From Pseudomonas sp. BGI-2 (GTDB lineage Bacteria; Pseudomonadota; Gammaproteobacteria; Pseudomonadales; Pseudomonadaceae), in assembly GCF_004310295.1 (NCBI RefSeq), contig NZ_SISB01000012.1, positions 61,357 to 125,356 on the forward strand: a DNA stretch of 64,000 nt, given 5' to 3'. Position 1 is the first letter of the stretch. Each line of letters starts with the position of its first letter. Both the position numbers and the translations under genes were made by a program. Positions 47,729 through 55,982 of the stretch are shown piece after piece. The notes under the pieces are model-generated. The model was not told the origin of the DNA and made no database searches. It saw only the letters and a program-made list of their open reading frames with translations.

Positions 47729-47942
47729 GCATCTCTCCTGCATCCAGCTATTGATTGACCTGCGCGTGCGTCCGGCACGTGCCACCGGGCCAGTGTAGCG
47801 ATTTGCAGGCAGGCAATCTTCGTAAAATTGATGTCGTCATTCGTCGGATGGATCGCCGCTTTTGCGCCACGGGCAAACCTTGGGTTGCCCATCGTCAGGC
47901 AATCTTGAATAATCGCCAACTGAGAATTATTTGCAGATACTC

Positions 47943-48665
47943 ATGACTCCCATTTCTGTTGGCCATCCCCGAATCCTCTCCATCGAAGACGACCTCGTCC
48001 TCGGTGCTTATGTGCACGAGCATTTGGGCCGTTGTGGTTTTCAGGTGACCTGGTGCCAGAACGGGCAGGAAGGCCTGGACATTGCTCGTCAGCAGTCCTT
48101 CGATGTGGTGCTGATGGATATTTTGCTGCCCGGGTTGAATGGGCTGAACGTGCTGACGCAGTTGCGCCAGAGCCATTCCACCCCGGTGGTGCTGATGTCA
48201 GCGCTGGGCGCCGAGGCAGATCGCATCAGCGGTTTTCGCCTGGGGGCCGATGATTACCTGCCAAAACCCTTCAGCATGGCCGAGTTGCGCGTGCGCATCG
48301 AAGCGATCCTGCGCCGGGTGGCGCTTGACCGTCGGCCAGAGCCGGCAGCAGTGGCGTCCCCCATCGATAGCCTGCGTTTCGATGATGAGGTCTGTGAGGT
48401 TTTCTATGGCGAACACGCCGCCGGCCTGACCCGCAGCGAGTATCGACTGCTGGACACACTGAATCGCAATGGCGATGAAGTGCTGAGCAAAGCCTTCCTT
48501 TATCAGCACGTGCTGCAACGCGGTTTCGCCCCCCATGACCGCAGCCTCGATATGCACATCAGCCAGATCCGTCGCAAACTCAAAGGCATCGGCTACACCG
48601 AACGGGAAGTGCGTACGGTCTGGGGCAAGGGTTACGTATTGAGTGCTGGCGATGAAATGGTCTGA
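47943..48665 (+). CDS. OmpR-family response regulator (PirR-like position)
   Basis: The 240-residue regulator has a receiver domain (ILSIEDDLVLGAYV; phospho-Asp in VVLMDILLPGLNG, about 52; Lys in YLPKPFSM) and a winged-helix trans_reg_C domain (LTRSEYRLLDTL, DRSLDMHISQIRRKL, VRTVWGKGYVL). It is in the position of PirR next to gacS in P. aeruginosa, where PirRS controls the enterobactin receptor PirA; no pirA gene follows here. The start may also be the TTG at 47931. It overlaps the kinase gene by 14 bases. Confidence 0.88.
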   Translation: MTPISVGHPRILSIEDDLVLGAYVHEHLGRCGFQVTWCQNGQEGLDIARQQSFDVVLMDILLPGLNGLNVLTQLRQSHSTPVVLMSALGAEADRISGFRLGADDYLPKPFSMAELRVRIEAILRRVALDRRPEPAAVASPIDSLRFDDEVCEVFYGEHAAGLTRSEYRLLDTLNRNGDEVLSKAFLYQHVLQRGFAPHDRSLDMHISQIRRKLKGIGYTEREVRTVWGKGYVLSAGDEMV

Positions 48666-50076
48666 CCTGCCGGGCCGGCACTCGCTGTTCTGGAAACTGG
48701 CGTGTTTGCTGGTGGCGTTCTGTCTGCTGATGATCTGGCTGAGCTGGTCCTGGGGCCGCTACATGGAGGAACGAAACCAGTTCCTGTCGGATCAGGCCCG
48801 ACGCACGCTGGTGGGGTATGCCGCCGAGGCCGAACAGGCGTGGCGTCAGGGCCATAGCGAGGGTATCGATGCCTGGCTGCAAGGTATGAAACAGCGCGAG
48901 ACAGGCTGGGTTGGCGTCATCGGCGGTGATTTACAGTCGTTGAGCAGCCTGCCGCTGACGGACAAGGAAATCGAACACCTGACTTTTCTGCGCGGCCTGG
49001 ATTGGCCTATTCACAAGAAACGTCTGCCGTGGCTGCGCGTGCCGTTCCCCGGTGATTCCTACGCCGGCAATCTGGTTATCGAGCTTCCAGAGCGCTTCAT
49101 GCCCGGACAATACCGGGTGTTCTGGCGCGTGATCACCAACGGCATCATCCCGGGACTGTTCACGCTGTTGCTGTGCGTCGGTCTGTATCGGCTGTTGGTC
49201 GTGCCGCTGAACAGCCTGCGCGAACAAGCCAACGCCTGGCGTGCCGACCAGTTGAGCGTGCGAGTGTCGAGCAGCACCACCAACCGGTCGGATGAACTCG
49301 GTGAACTGGGTCGGGCGTTCGATCACATGGCCGAGCGACTGCAAAGCACCGTGGCCCTGCAACAGCAATTGCTGCGCGATTTGTCCCATGAACTGCGTAC
49401 ACCGCTTAGCCGTCTGCGGGTTGCCAGCGAAAGCGAGCAAGGGCTGGCGCAGTTGCGCGAGCGCATTGGTCGAGAAGTCGATGGCATGCAGCGGCTGGTA
49501 GAAGACACGCTGCAACTGGCCTGGCTCGACACCGAGCGCGGGCCGTTACCCGACGAAGCGATTCAGGTCCAGGCGCTGTGGGAAATGCTCACGGAAAACG
49601 CCTGCTATGAAAGTGGCTGGCCGGCGAGTCAGTTGCAGTGTGCGGTGGATTCGTCGTGCTGGGTGCGGGGCAATCTCAACACCTTGGCGCAGGCGCTGGA
49701 AAACATTCTGCGCAATGCCATTCGTCATTCCCCAAGTGGCGGTATCGTACGGCTCGGTGGTCAGCGCGATGGCGACTTCTGGCATTTGTGGCTGGAAGAA
49801 GAGGGCGGCGGGGTGGCTGAAGCGGATCTTGAGCGGATCTTTTGTCCATTCATTCGGCTCGATGGATCACGGCCGGGAAATGGCGGGTTCGGGTTGGGGT
49901 TGAGCATTGCGCGGAATGCGGTGAAGCGTCAGGGCGGGAGTCTTTGGGCGCAGAATACCGGGTTGGGGTTGCGGTTGAATATGAGGCTGGTGGCTGAGAT
50001 TGATGGCGTCTTCAAAGACGCTATCGCGAGCAGGCTCACTCCCACAGTGGATGTGTGTCGACCAAAAATCGTCTGA
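48652..50076 (+). CDS. Two-component sensor kinase (PirS-like position)
   Basis: The 474-residue kinase has two transmembrane helices (about 14-32 and 160-182) around a periplasmic loop, a HAMP domain, HisKA with RDLSHELRTPLSRLR (phospho-His near 244), and HATPase with ENILRNAIRHSP and GGFGLGLSIARNAVKRQGG. Its start overlaps the response-regulator gene, and it completes the PirRS-like pair. The last about 20 residues (AIASRLTPTVDVCRPKIV) are encoded by REP repeat DNA (50022-50076), so the native stop was probably further upstream or replaced. Confidence 0.88.
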   Translation: MKWSDLPGRHSLFWKLACLLVAFCLLMIWLSWSWGRYMEERNQFLSDQARRTLVGYAAEAEQAWRQGHSEGIDAWLQGMKQRETGWVGVIGGDLQSLSSLPLTDKEIEHLTFLRGLDWPIHKKRLPWLRVPFPGDSYAGNLVIELPERFMPGQYRVFWRVITNGIIPGLFTLLLCVGLYRLLVVPLNSLREQANAWRADQLSVRVSSSTTNRSDELGELGRAFDHMAERLQSTVALQQQLLRDLSHELRTPLSRLRVASESEQGLAQLRERIGREVDGMQRLVEDTLQLAWLDTERGPLPDEAIQVQALWEMLTENACYESGWPASQLQCAVDSSCWVRGNLNTLAQALENILRNAIRHSPSGGIVRLGGQRDGDFWHLWLEEEGGGVAEADLERIFCPFIRLDGSRPGNGGFGLGLSIARNAVKRQGGSLWAQNTGLGLRLNMRLVAEIDGVFKDAIASRLTPTVDVCRPKIV

Positions 50077-50115
50077 TCAACCCCGGTCCCTGTGGGAGTG
50101 AGCCTGCTCGCGATA
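50022..50115. repeat. REP hairpin, TATCGCGAGCAGGCTCACTC type
   Basis: Perfect 26-bp arms (50022-50047 and 50090-50115) with a 42-base loop. The left arm forms the end of the kinase coding region. Confidence 0.9.
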
Positions 50116-50143
50116 AGGCCCATCGCGTCACCATCACGAAAAA

Positions 50144-50212
50144 GTCTCACCGCTGGTGACGCTATTGTCTTGGTCCCAAAACCGTCAGAGAAAGTCGCAC
50201 CACTGGTGCGAC
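50144..50212. repeat. Two 50-base-spaced copies of a palindromic motif
   Basis: GTCGCACCA-C-TGGTGCGAC (50194-50212) is a perfect 19-base palindrome; 50 bases upstream GTCTCACCGCTGGTGACGC (50144-50162) is a degenerate copy, and both are followed by ATTGTCYTGGTC. The unit may be a remnant tandem repeat or a regulator site at the edge of the microcin locus. Confidence 0.6.
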
Positions 50213-50318
50213 AATTGTCCTGGTCGCACAGCTTGATCATTTTTCAGCCAGAGTAACCGCTCGGAAGACCGCGAGTTCTACCTGCGTATGTGCAGGAATT
50301 GCGTAAAAAACGCGAGAT

Positions 50319-51632
50319 TTAACCACTCAATAACGCGTTAACTTCAATAATATCGGCTTCACTTAAGGCCCCGACTGCGGCCTTAAGCTGTAGCTGAGCC
50401 AGCAAGGTGTCATAACGTGCGCGAGATAACTGTTGAACGATGTCACTCAATTTCCCTTGAGCCTCCAATACATCGATACCTACTCGCATTCCTACTTTGT
50501 AACCGATTGTATTGGAGGCCAGTGCCAAATGTGCGGACGACTTCGCAGCCTCAAGTGCCGTAACCTGCGCCATTCCATCCACCACACTCGACCAAGCCTG
50601 TCTGGCTGCGAGCACTGCAGCGCGACGTGCATCCTCCAATTCAAACTCGGTTTTCTCCTGCATTGCCATCGCTTGCCGAGTAGCGGAGCTAATTTTGCCC
50701 CCGCTATAAAGTGGTATGTTCAAACGCAGTCCGATACTAGATGAGTCTGTACGATTGATATTGGCATTAGGGTTTTGCTGCATGTTTTGACCGATTACCA
50801 GATCAACAGTCGGAAGATGTTCTGCTTTTCGGATATGTACTTCGCTACCGGCGATATCTAGAAGTAGCTCTTGAGTTTGCACGCCAAGATTATCCCGCCG
50901 AGCCGCCGCTACCCATGTGGCAAGCTCAAATGGTTGCGGCGGTGAAAGAGCCACGCTGTCGTGAAAGCCTTTCAGTGCGCTGGGATTCTGCCCAGTGATT
51001 CGAACTAAGGTGAACTGAGCTAGATCAAGATCACTTCTAGCTTTGATAAACTGCGCCATACTTCGATCAAAACTGGCTTGAGCTTCATGTACATCGATAA
51101 TGCTGACGTTACCAATTTCAAACATTTTTTTGGCGCTCGCCAATTGTTCTGCATCCGCCGTGCGCAGATCTCGAACGGCCTCAAGTACGTCAGTTGCAAC
51201 TAGGATTGTAAAATAGGCTTGAACAACACGCAGCAGCAAGTCCTGCTCCGCACGTTCGAACTGAATTTGCGCTTGCACACGTTGAAGCTCTCCCTGCTGA
51301 AACTGAACCCAATTCTGCCAACGAAAGACTGGCTGTATTAGCTGTATGCCGTAACTACGATTTTGTCTTTTGTGTTGAATGTTACCGTTCGGGACTTGGT
51401 GGTCTGTTTCCATCCAATGAGTCTGGGCATCTAGCGATACATGGGGCAAAAGCCCAGCTCGGCCTTGCGATGAATGTTCATATCCCGCGTGTAGTTGGGC
51501 TTTTGCTGCAGAGTAATGGGCATCATGAAGTAATGCTTGTCGATAGGTTTGCAGAAGATCAAGGTCGTTGGCCTGGGCGACTACTGCGCCTAGTAACATT
51601 GTTGCACCCAACACAATATTTTCGGTCTTCAC
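50319..51632 (-). CDS. TolC-family outer-membrane channel of the microcin exporter
   Basis: The 437-residue protein has a signal peptide (1-22, AVVAQAN) and two TolC halves: the N-terminal DLLQTYRQALLHDAHYSAAKAQLHA and the second repeat beginning RLNIPLYSGGKISSATRQAMA, ending VGALSEADI. This is the type I secretion branch (TolC), not the RND branch. Its start overlaps the ABC-transporter stop by 4 bases. It forms the outer-membrane duct for the C39 transporter and HlyD protein of the same operon. Codon use and base composition are AT-richer than in the neighbouring core genes. Confidence 0.9.
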   Translation of the reverse strand: MKTENIVLGATMLLGAVVAQANDLDLLQTYRQALLHDAHYSAAKAQLHAGYEHSSQGRAGLLPHVSLDAQTHWMETDHQVPNGNIQHKRQNRSYGIQLIQPVFRWQNWVQFQQGELQRVQAQIQFERAEQDLLLRVVQAYFTILVATDVLEAVRDLRTADAEQLASAKKMFEIGNVSIIDVHEAQASFDRSMAQFIKARSDLDLAQFTLVRITGQNPSALKGFHDSVALSPPQPFELATWVAAARRDNLGVQTQELLLDIAGSEVHIRKAEHLPTVDLVIGQNMQQNPNANINRTDSSSIGLRLNIPLYSGGKISSATRQAMAMQEKTEFELEDARRAAVLAARQAWSSVVDGMAQVTALEAAKSSAHLALASNTIGYKVGMRVGIDVLEAQGKLSDIVQQLSRARYDTLLAQLQLKAAVGALSEADIIEVNALLSG

Positions 51633-53716
51633 ACGTTAACCTTTGTTCTGTCGAGACAGACGTCTTCCACGAGCTCCCCATTATCTAGGCGAACAAGGCG
51701 CTTAGCGAAAGCGAGGGTTTCACGACGGTGAGCAATAAACAGTCGAGTCGTCGGAATTTCGTTTAACGCCTTAGTTACATTCTGTTCGCTGTGTAGATCT
51801 AGATGGCTAGTGGCTTCATCCAAAGCAAGTATTTTTGGTTTTCGATATAAGGCTCGCGCTAATAAAATTCGCTGTTTCTCACCTCCGGAGAGCCCCGTTC
51901 CCAACTCAGATACCAATGTCTGGTAGCCCATGGGCATACTGCCTATAATTTTGTCGATATCTGCAAGCTTGGCTGCTTCTTTCATGCGCTCCTGGCAGAA
52001 GTGGGGTTCGAAACAACAGATGTTTTCAGCTAATGAACCGGCCAGCAATTGATCATCTTGCATCACTGATCCGACCAGATTTCGACAAGCCAGACTTCCG
52101 AGTTGACGCGTTGGTATTCCCCCGATCAAAATCTCCCCTTCTGTCGGTGTAAGCAAGCCAAGTAATAACTTGAATAATGTTGTTTTGCCGCAGCCAGAGT
52201 GGCCGACGATAGCAACTGAGTCTCCTGCGTGGACCATAAGTGAAAGATTTTTAATTACCCATGGTTCGTTAGGAGCATATCTGAAAGAAATTTCTCTGAA
52301 TTCAATGCTTGGTTCTATACGTTCAAGGTCCGTTTCAATTGCTTCGTCCGGCTCTGGTTCTTCTAGCGCGATGTCTGCTAGCCGTTCGGTATGGAGCGAA
52401 AGCATCCGGATTTCGATGCTCAGATCTATTAGTTTGCTTGCACGTCCAGTGAATTGCCCTTTGTAGGCAATGAAGGCCAGTAGCATGCCTAACGATAGTG
52501 CGCCGTTTAGTACCGCTACTCCTCCGACATAGAGAAGTAACATCCCTTCCAGCCCAAATATCAGGGTGTTAAGGCTGGCAAACATCAATAATAACTTTTG
52601 TGTTGTTATATCTCTATTTTGAACGTCGATAATGAGATTTTGCCAGGTTGCCAGTCGCAATGTAGTGCCATTGAATAGCTTGAGAGGTAAAATTGCTCTT
52701 ATGGTTTCCAGAAAATACGAATTTTCTCGTGCGCTCAGCGCGATGCGTTCTTCAGAAGCATTGCGCAAGGGGAAGTAAAATACAATTCTTAATGTGCAGT
52801 ATAAGGCTAGCGCGGTTAAAACGATCATTGTTAGTGTTGTGCTGTAAAGAAACATCATGGTCAGAGTAATCAATGTGACCACCCCGTCGAGGATCGCCGT
52901 GATTGCACTGTTGGTTAACATGTTGCGAATGGCGGAAAGCGACTGAAAGCGAGCCGCAATATCCCCAAGTTGACGCTTTTCAAAATACGACCAAGGCAGG
53001 CGTAACATATGACTGAATAAGTTTCCCGATAGCTGAATTGCTAATTGTTGACTCAGGCGCAATCCCATCCATCCTTGCGCCATCCTCAGCACAAAACTAG
53101 TCACCATTAACAGGCAGCCACCCATTGCCGCTACCAGCAATAGATCGTGATCCGCCGATACCAGTGCGCCATCTACCACCCACTGAGTTACTTGTGGAGC
53201 TAGCAGTGCGACCATTTCTATTCCTAATGCAAGGACGAAAATATTGGCCAAGGCACGCTTTAATCCGACAACATGTTTAGTGAAATAACTCAGGCGGATC
53301 CTAGTCTTCAGAGACTCGGGTTGAAATACCGCATTCGGCGTTAACTCTAATGCTACTCCGGTAAAATGTTGTGATGACTCTGCGATCGTCATGACTTTTC
53401 GACCAAAAGCAGGGTCTAGCAGTATTAGTTTTTGTCCTTTTAATTTCTCCAGTACTACGAAATGATCAAGGTCCCAGTGCAAGATGCATGGAGTTTTCAG
53501 TCTAAATATTTCGTCTAATTCCAAGCGCAGTGGGCGAGACGAGAAGTTTAATGAGTGGGCGTAGCGCATCAGTTGAGCTAAGTTTGTTCCTTTTAGGGAA
53601 GTTGAGAAGCGTCTGCGAATATTCGCTAGGTCCAAATGCAATCCATGAAATGCCGCGATCATGACTAGGCAGGCGAGTCCGCACTCCTGCCTTTCTGCTT
53701 GTAACGTTACTCGCAT
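51629..53716 (-). CDS. Peptidase-containing ABC transporter (C39, microcin processing and export)
   Basis: The 695-residue protein has an N-terminal C39 bacteriocin-processing peptidase with an intact triad: Cys12 in QECGLACLV, His85 in HWDLDHFVVL and Asp101 in LLDPAFGRKV. Six transmembrane helices follow (about 165-430), then the ATPase: Walker A VGHSGCGKTTLFKLLLG (about 509-525), signature LSGGEKQRILLARAL and Walker B KILALDEATSHLDLHSEQ. Such transporters cleave double-glycine leaders and export the mature bacteriocin (CvaB type). It is in an operon with the precursor, HlyD and TolC. Confidence 0.93.
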   Translation of the reverse strand: MRVTLQAERQECGLACLVMIAAFHGLHLDLANIRRRFSTSLKGTNLAQLMRYAHSLNFSSRPLRLELDEIFRLKTPCILHWDLDHFVVLEKLKGQKLILLDPAFGRKVMTIAESSQHFTGVALELTPNAVFQPESLKTRIRLSYFTKHVVGLKRALANIFVLALGIEMVALLAPQVTQWVVDGALVSADHDLLLVAAMGGCLLMVTSFVLRMAQGWMGLRLSQQLAIQLSGNLFSHMLRLPWSYFEKRQLGDIAARFQSLSAIRNMLTNSAITAILDGVVTLITLTMMFLYSTTLTMIVLTALALYCTLRIVFYFPLRNASEERIALSARENSYFLETIRAILPLKLFNGTTLRLATWQNLIIDVQNRDITTQKLLLMFASLNTLIFGLEGMLLLYVGGVAVLNGALSLGMLLAFIAYKGQFTGRASKLIDLSIEIRMLSLHTERLADIALEEPEPDEAIETDLERIEPSIEFREISFRYAPNEPWVIKNLSLMVHAGDSVAIVGHSGCGKTTLFKLLLGLLTPTEGEILIGGIPTRQLGSLACRNLVGSVMQDDQLLAGSLAENICCFEPHFCQERMKEAAKLADIDKIIGSMPMGYQTLVSELGTGLSGGEKQRILLARALYRKPKILALDEATSHLDLHSEQNVTKALNEIPTTRLFIAHRRETLAFAKRLVRLDNGELVEDVCLDRTKVNV

Positions 53717-53751
53717 AGTTCAGCATGCCCTAAGAAATAAAACGTCAATCA

Positions 53752-54903
53752 TTAATCGAGTATTTCTAAAATGTCTTGCCGGCATAGTTGGGTGATTATC
53801 GTGTTTAGTTCGCTGTAAGGGATTTCTGGGAGTTGGTTTCTTAGTTTGATGATGCTAGATCCAGACGACTCTGCTATGTGTTGCACTATTTTTAAGCTTT
53901 TTAAGTCGAGATTTAGTCGAGTGCCGTTAGCAATAATATAACCACTGTCTAAGCCTGGATAACAGATTGCACAAATTCGAACACCAAGGTGCTCGGGCAG
54001 TGCGCTGGCGCTAGGATTTCCAAAAAACTCCAGAGCTAATGGTGAATCTATGCGAGTGGCACCGGTAAATTCATCTATGAAACGGCGATAATTTTCAGGG
54101 TTGTTTATCAACTCATTGATATGATTACCTACAGAGGCGAGAGTTCTACTATCCTGCCGCCAATTATTGAGAGATTTTCGTGAGTCCGCGTAATTTTCAA
54201 TATGTGTGGATAGCCAAGATAGATAATCTACAGTTAAGGCAGGAAACGTCCCCACGGACAGATGGAAAGTTGGCTCTCCCAATGGAATAGGGTTATGCCA
54301 CCATCCGCGTGGAATGTATAAGATATCTCCGGCTTCCAAGACTATGTCCATGTAAGGATCTGATGGGCAAGGATGCTGATCTTTGTAGTCTTTGCTTTGT
54401 TGAGTAAATATAGGCGACTCCATTGACGGCTCATAAATTATCCAGCGCTTACGACCAATCAATTGAATTGCAAACACATCCCGGGTATCCCAGTGGCAGG
54501 GAGATGATTCCTTTTCACCTAACGCCACGTAAGCACTACTAACTACCTGTCTTCCAGTAAATACCGCTACTTGTCTTGAGAGTTGGTCGACTTTTCTAGA
54601 GTGTTTAATTTTATTGGCGATTAATGTAGCGCCGTTTTTTAGATATTCATATACCGTCGGTTTGACAAGTCTATATCGTAATGTGCCGATTTCTAGATAT
54701 TTTTCGGTGTATTCGTGTTTGGGTATCAAGCCATTCAGAAATAATTTGAGGTCTTCGGATGCGACGTCACTATTGTTATAGACTTCATTCGCCTCTTGCC
54801 AAGGGAAATAGGTTTTAGCGACTGCGCTCGTTATTAGTAGCGGCTTTTTTTCCTGATATTGCTCGGCGAAATCACCAGCAGATATGTTGAATGCGATGCT
54901 CAT
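53752..54903 (-). CDS. JmjC/ROX-type 2-oxoglutarate oxygenase in the microcin locus
   Basis: The 383-residue protein resembles the cupin_4/ROX branch of JmjC oxygenases (E. coli RoxA/YcfD). The Fe(II) ligands are HWD (His137, Asp139) and His203 in YIPRGWWHNP, with RKRWIIYEPS and LEAGDILYIP around them; a C-terminal winged-helix-like part (about 320-383: KIVQHIAESSGSSIIKLRNQ) follows, as in ROX proteins. Known members hydroxylate ribosomal proteins. Here it lies 36 bases before the ABC transporter and 55 after the precursor gene, in an operon where no ribosomal target is expected, so modification of the precursor peptide or a self-protection role is inferred. Confidence 0.82.
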   Translation of the reverse strand: MSIAFNISAGDFAEQYQEKKPLLITSAVAKTYFPWQEANEVYNNSDVASEDLKLFLNGLIPKHEYTEKYLEIGTLRYRLVKPTVYEYLKNGATLIANKIKHSRKVDQLSRQVAVFTGRQVVSSAYVALGEKESSPCHWDTRDVFAIQLIGRKRWIIYEPSMESPIFTQQSKDYKDQHPCPSDPYMDIVLEAGDILYIPRGWWHNPIPLGEPTFHLSVGTFPALTVDYLSWLSTHIENYADSRKSLNNWRQDSRTLASVGNHINELINNPENYRRFIDEFTGATRIDSPLALEFFGNPSASALPEHLGVRICAICYPGLDSGYIIANGTRLNLDLKSLKIVQHIAESSGSSIIKLRNQLPEIPYSELNTIITQLCRQDILEILD

Positions 54904-54958
54904 CCGATAGACCTCAAGTGTATTTTAGTTGTTTGTCCAGGTTGTTTAGCAGCAAGAA

Positions 54959-55270
54959 TTAGTTGTAATTCGTCCCTGCTGTGAAAGCATTTTGAACCTG
55001 GCCGCCTAGCATTCCGCTGTAGTAACCAATATGGGCGCCAACAGCGGTTGATGCTGCTATTTGACCCGCCCCTAAACCTGCTGGTCCTAAGATAAATCCT
55101 CCGACTGCGCCGGTCACGGTAGCTCCGAAAAGTCCTTCAGTACTACCTTCTCCGGTTGCCATGGAGTTTCCTATATATCCAGCTGCTGCTGTAACACCAC
55201 CAATTAAGGCTCCGGGTGGCCCTACGGCACCTGCAACAAATTCTAAATCATATATTGAGAGTTCTTTCAT
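54959..55270 (-). CDS. Class II microcin-like precursor peptide
   Basis: The 103-residue precursor begins MKELSIYDLEFVAGAVG, a double-glycine-type leader (hydrophobic residues at conserved spacing, cleavage after Gly-Ala at residues 14-15). The mature part of about 88 residues is very rich in Gly, Ala and small residues with GxxxG patterns (GALIGGVTAAAGYIG, GAVGGFILGPAGLGAG, GAHIGYYSGMLGG), like colicin V/microcin V, and predicts membrane insertion. It has no Cys. GGAG precedes the ATG at 55270; the longer frame to 55402 overlaps the upstream gene and lacks support. I found no clear sequence relative. Confidence 0.85.
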   Translation of the reverse strand: MKELSIYDLEFVAGAVGPPGALIGGVTAAAGYIGNSMATGEGSTEGLFGATVTGAVGGFILGPAGLGAGQIAASTAVGAHIGYYSGMLGGQVQNAFTAGTNYN

Positions 55271-55296
55271 GGTTAAGCTCCATTGCTCTACTTTAT

Positions 55297-55563
55297 CTAT
55301 CTTGTAATGGTTGGAAGAATATGCTTTATTGTTAAATATGCTATTAGTGGAATTGTATAGGCTGTCAATATGGTTATTGCTAGGCTTCTCTGTATCCCCC
55401 ATCGAATGCGCAGCAGTTTGAAAAAAAAATAGTAGAGTAGAAATGAAATGGCGACGACAATAGAGGGGGTAAGGGCGTCAGAGACTGTGCCCTCCACAAA
55501 GCGTATGCCAAATATATACATACTCCACTCTTCATTGTTGTCAGCAAGGTTTTGCTTGGTCAT
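55297..55563 (-). CDS. Candidate microcin immunity protein (two transmembrane helices)
   Basis: The 88-residue protein has a short polar N-terminus and two strong transmembrane helices (about 34-50, VVAISFLLYYFFFKLL, and 60-82, LAITILTAYTIPLIAYL), with a basic end. Small two-helix membrane proteins encoded just before or after the precursor are the usual form of microcin immunity proteins, such as Cvi. It starts 27 bases upstream of the precursor start region (its stop is 26 bases before the precursor ATG) in the same direction. I do not recognise a family; the role is from position and topology. Confidence 0.65.
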   Translation of the reverse strand: MTKQNLADNNEEWSMYIFGIRFVEGTVSDALTPSIVVAISFLLYYFFFKLLRIRWGIQRSLAITILTAYTIPLIAYLTIKHILPTITR

Positions 55564-55735
55564 GAGAATTTTGTGCTCTATTTGTCAATACCCATTTGAT
55601 GGTTTTAGTTGTGTTTTATGTTTTTTGATGGGTGAAAGTCGAATTAGGGTTTTATTGGTTTGAGGTTTGAAGCATGTTTGTTTTTGGGTGATAGTTCGGT
55701 ATGAGAGTATTGCTTGAACGGGTTGGTGATGTAAT

Positions 55736-55749
55736 CCTACATGTGTAGG
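55736..55749. promoter_or_regulatory. Palindrome upstream of the immunity-precursor genes
   Basis: CCTACA-TG-TGTAGG, an inverted repeat with perfect 6-bp arms, 173 bases upstream of the immunity start. The same half-sites recur in the HlyD upstream region. It may be the site of the nearby LuxR-type domain. Confidence 0.5.
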
Positions 55750-55765
55750 GTGTGGCTTAAATATT

Positions 55766-55942
55766 TTAGTTTTTCATTTTTGCTACAAGTAACTCAACTC
55801 TAGATTTAACCCCATGTTGATGAAAGATCGAAGATGCGTAATCACGCACCGTGAAGTCGCTTATCCCAAGCGCCCGAGCGATTTGTTTGTTGGTCTTTCC
55901 TTGTAGAAGTAAATGCAAGATTTCTTTTTCCCTGTTAGTCAA
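55766..55942 (-). CDS. Stand-alone LuxR-type DNA-binding domain
   Basis: Fifty-eight codons from TTG 55942 (GGGAG 11-15 bases upstream) encode a complete LuxR/GerE helix-turn-helix: LTNREKEILHLLLQGKTNKQ IA-RALGISDFTVRDYASSIF and HQHGVKSRVELLVAKM. No receiver or ligand domain precedes it; there is a stop just before. It is either a minimal regulator (compare GerE) or the surviving end of a LuxR-type regulator gene. It lies between the HlyD and immunity genes on the same strand. Confidence 0.65.
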   Translation of the reverse strand: MTNREKEILHLLLQGKTNKQIARALGISDFTVRDYASSIFHQHGVKSRVELLVAKMKN

Positions 55943-55982
55943 TTAGATGTTGCTCCCGTGCTGTTCGTGATTAAAGGCAGAT

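Noticed and set aside
44993..47758. A 921-codon open frame on the plus strand
   Set aside because: It is antisense to gacS, whose domains are unmistakable; Arg/Gln/Ala-rich composition with no motif is typical of a shadow frame in GC-rich DNA.
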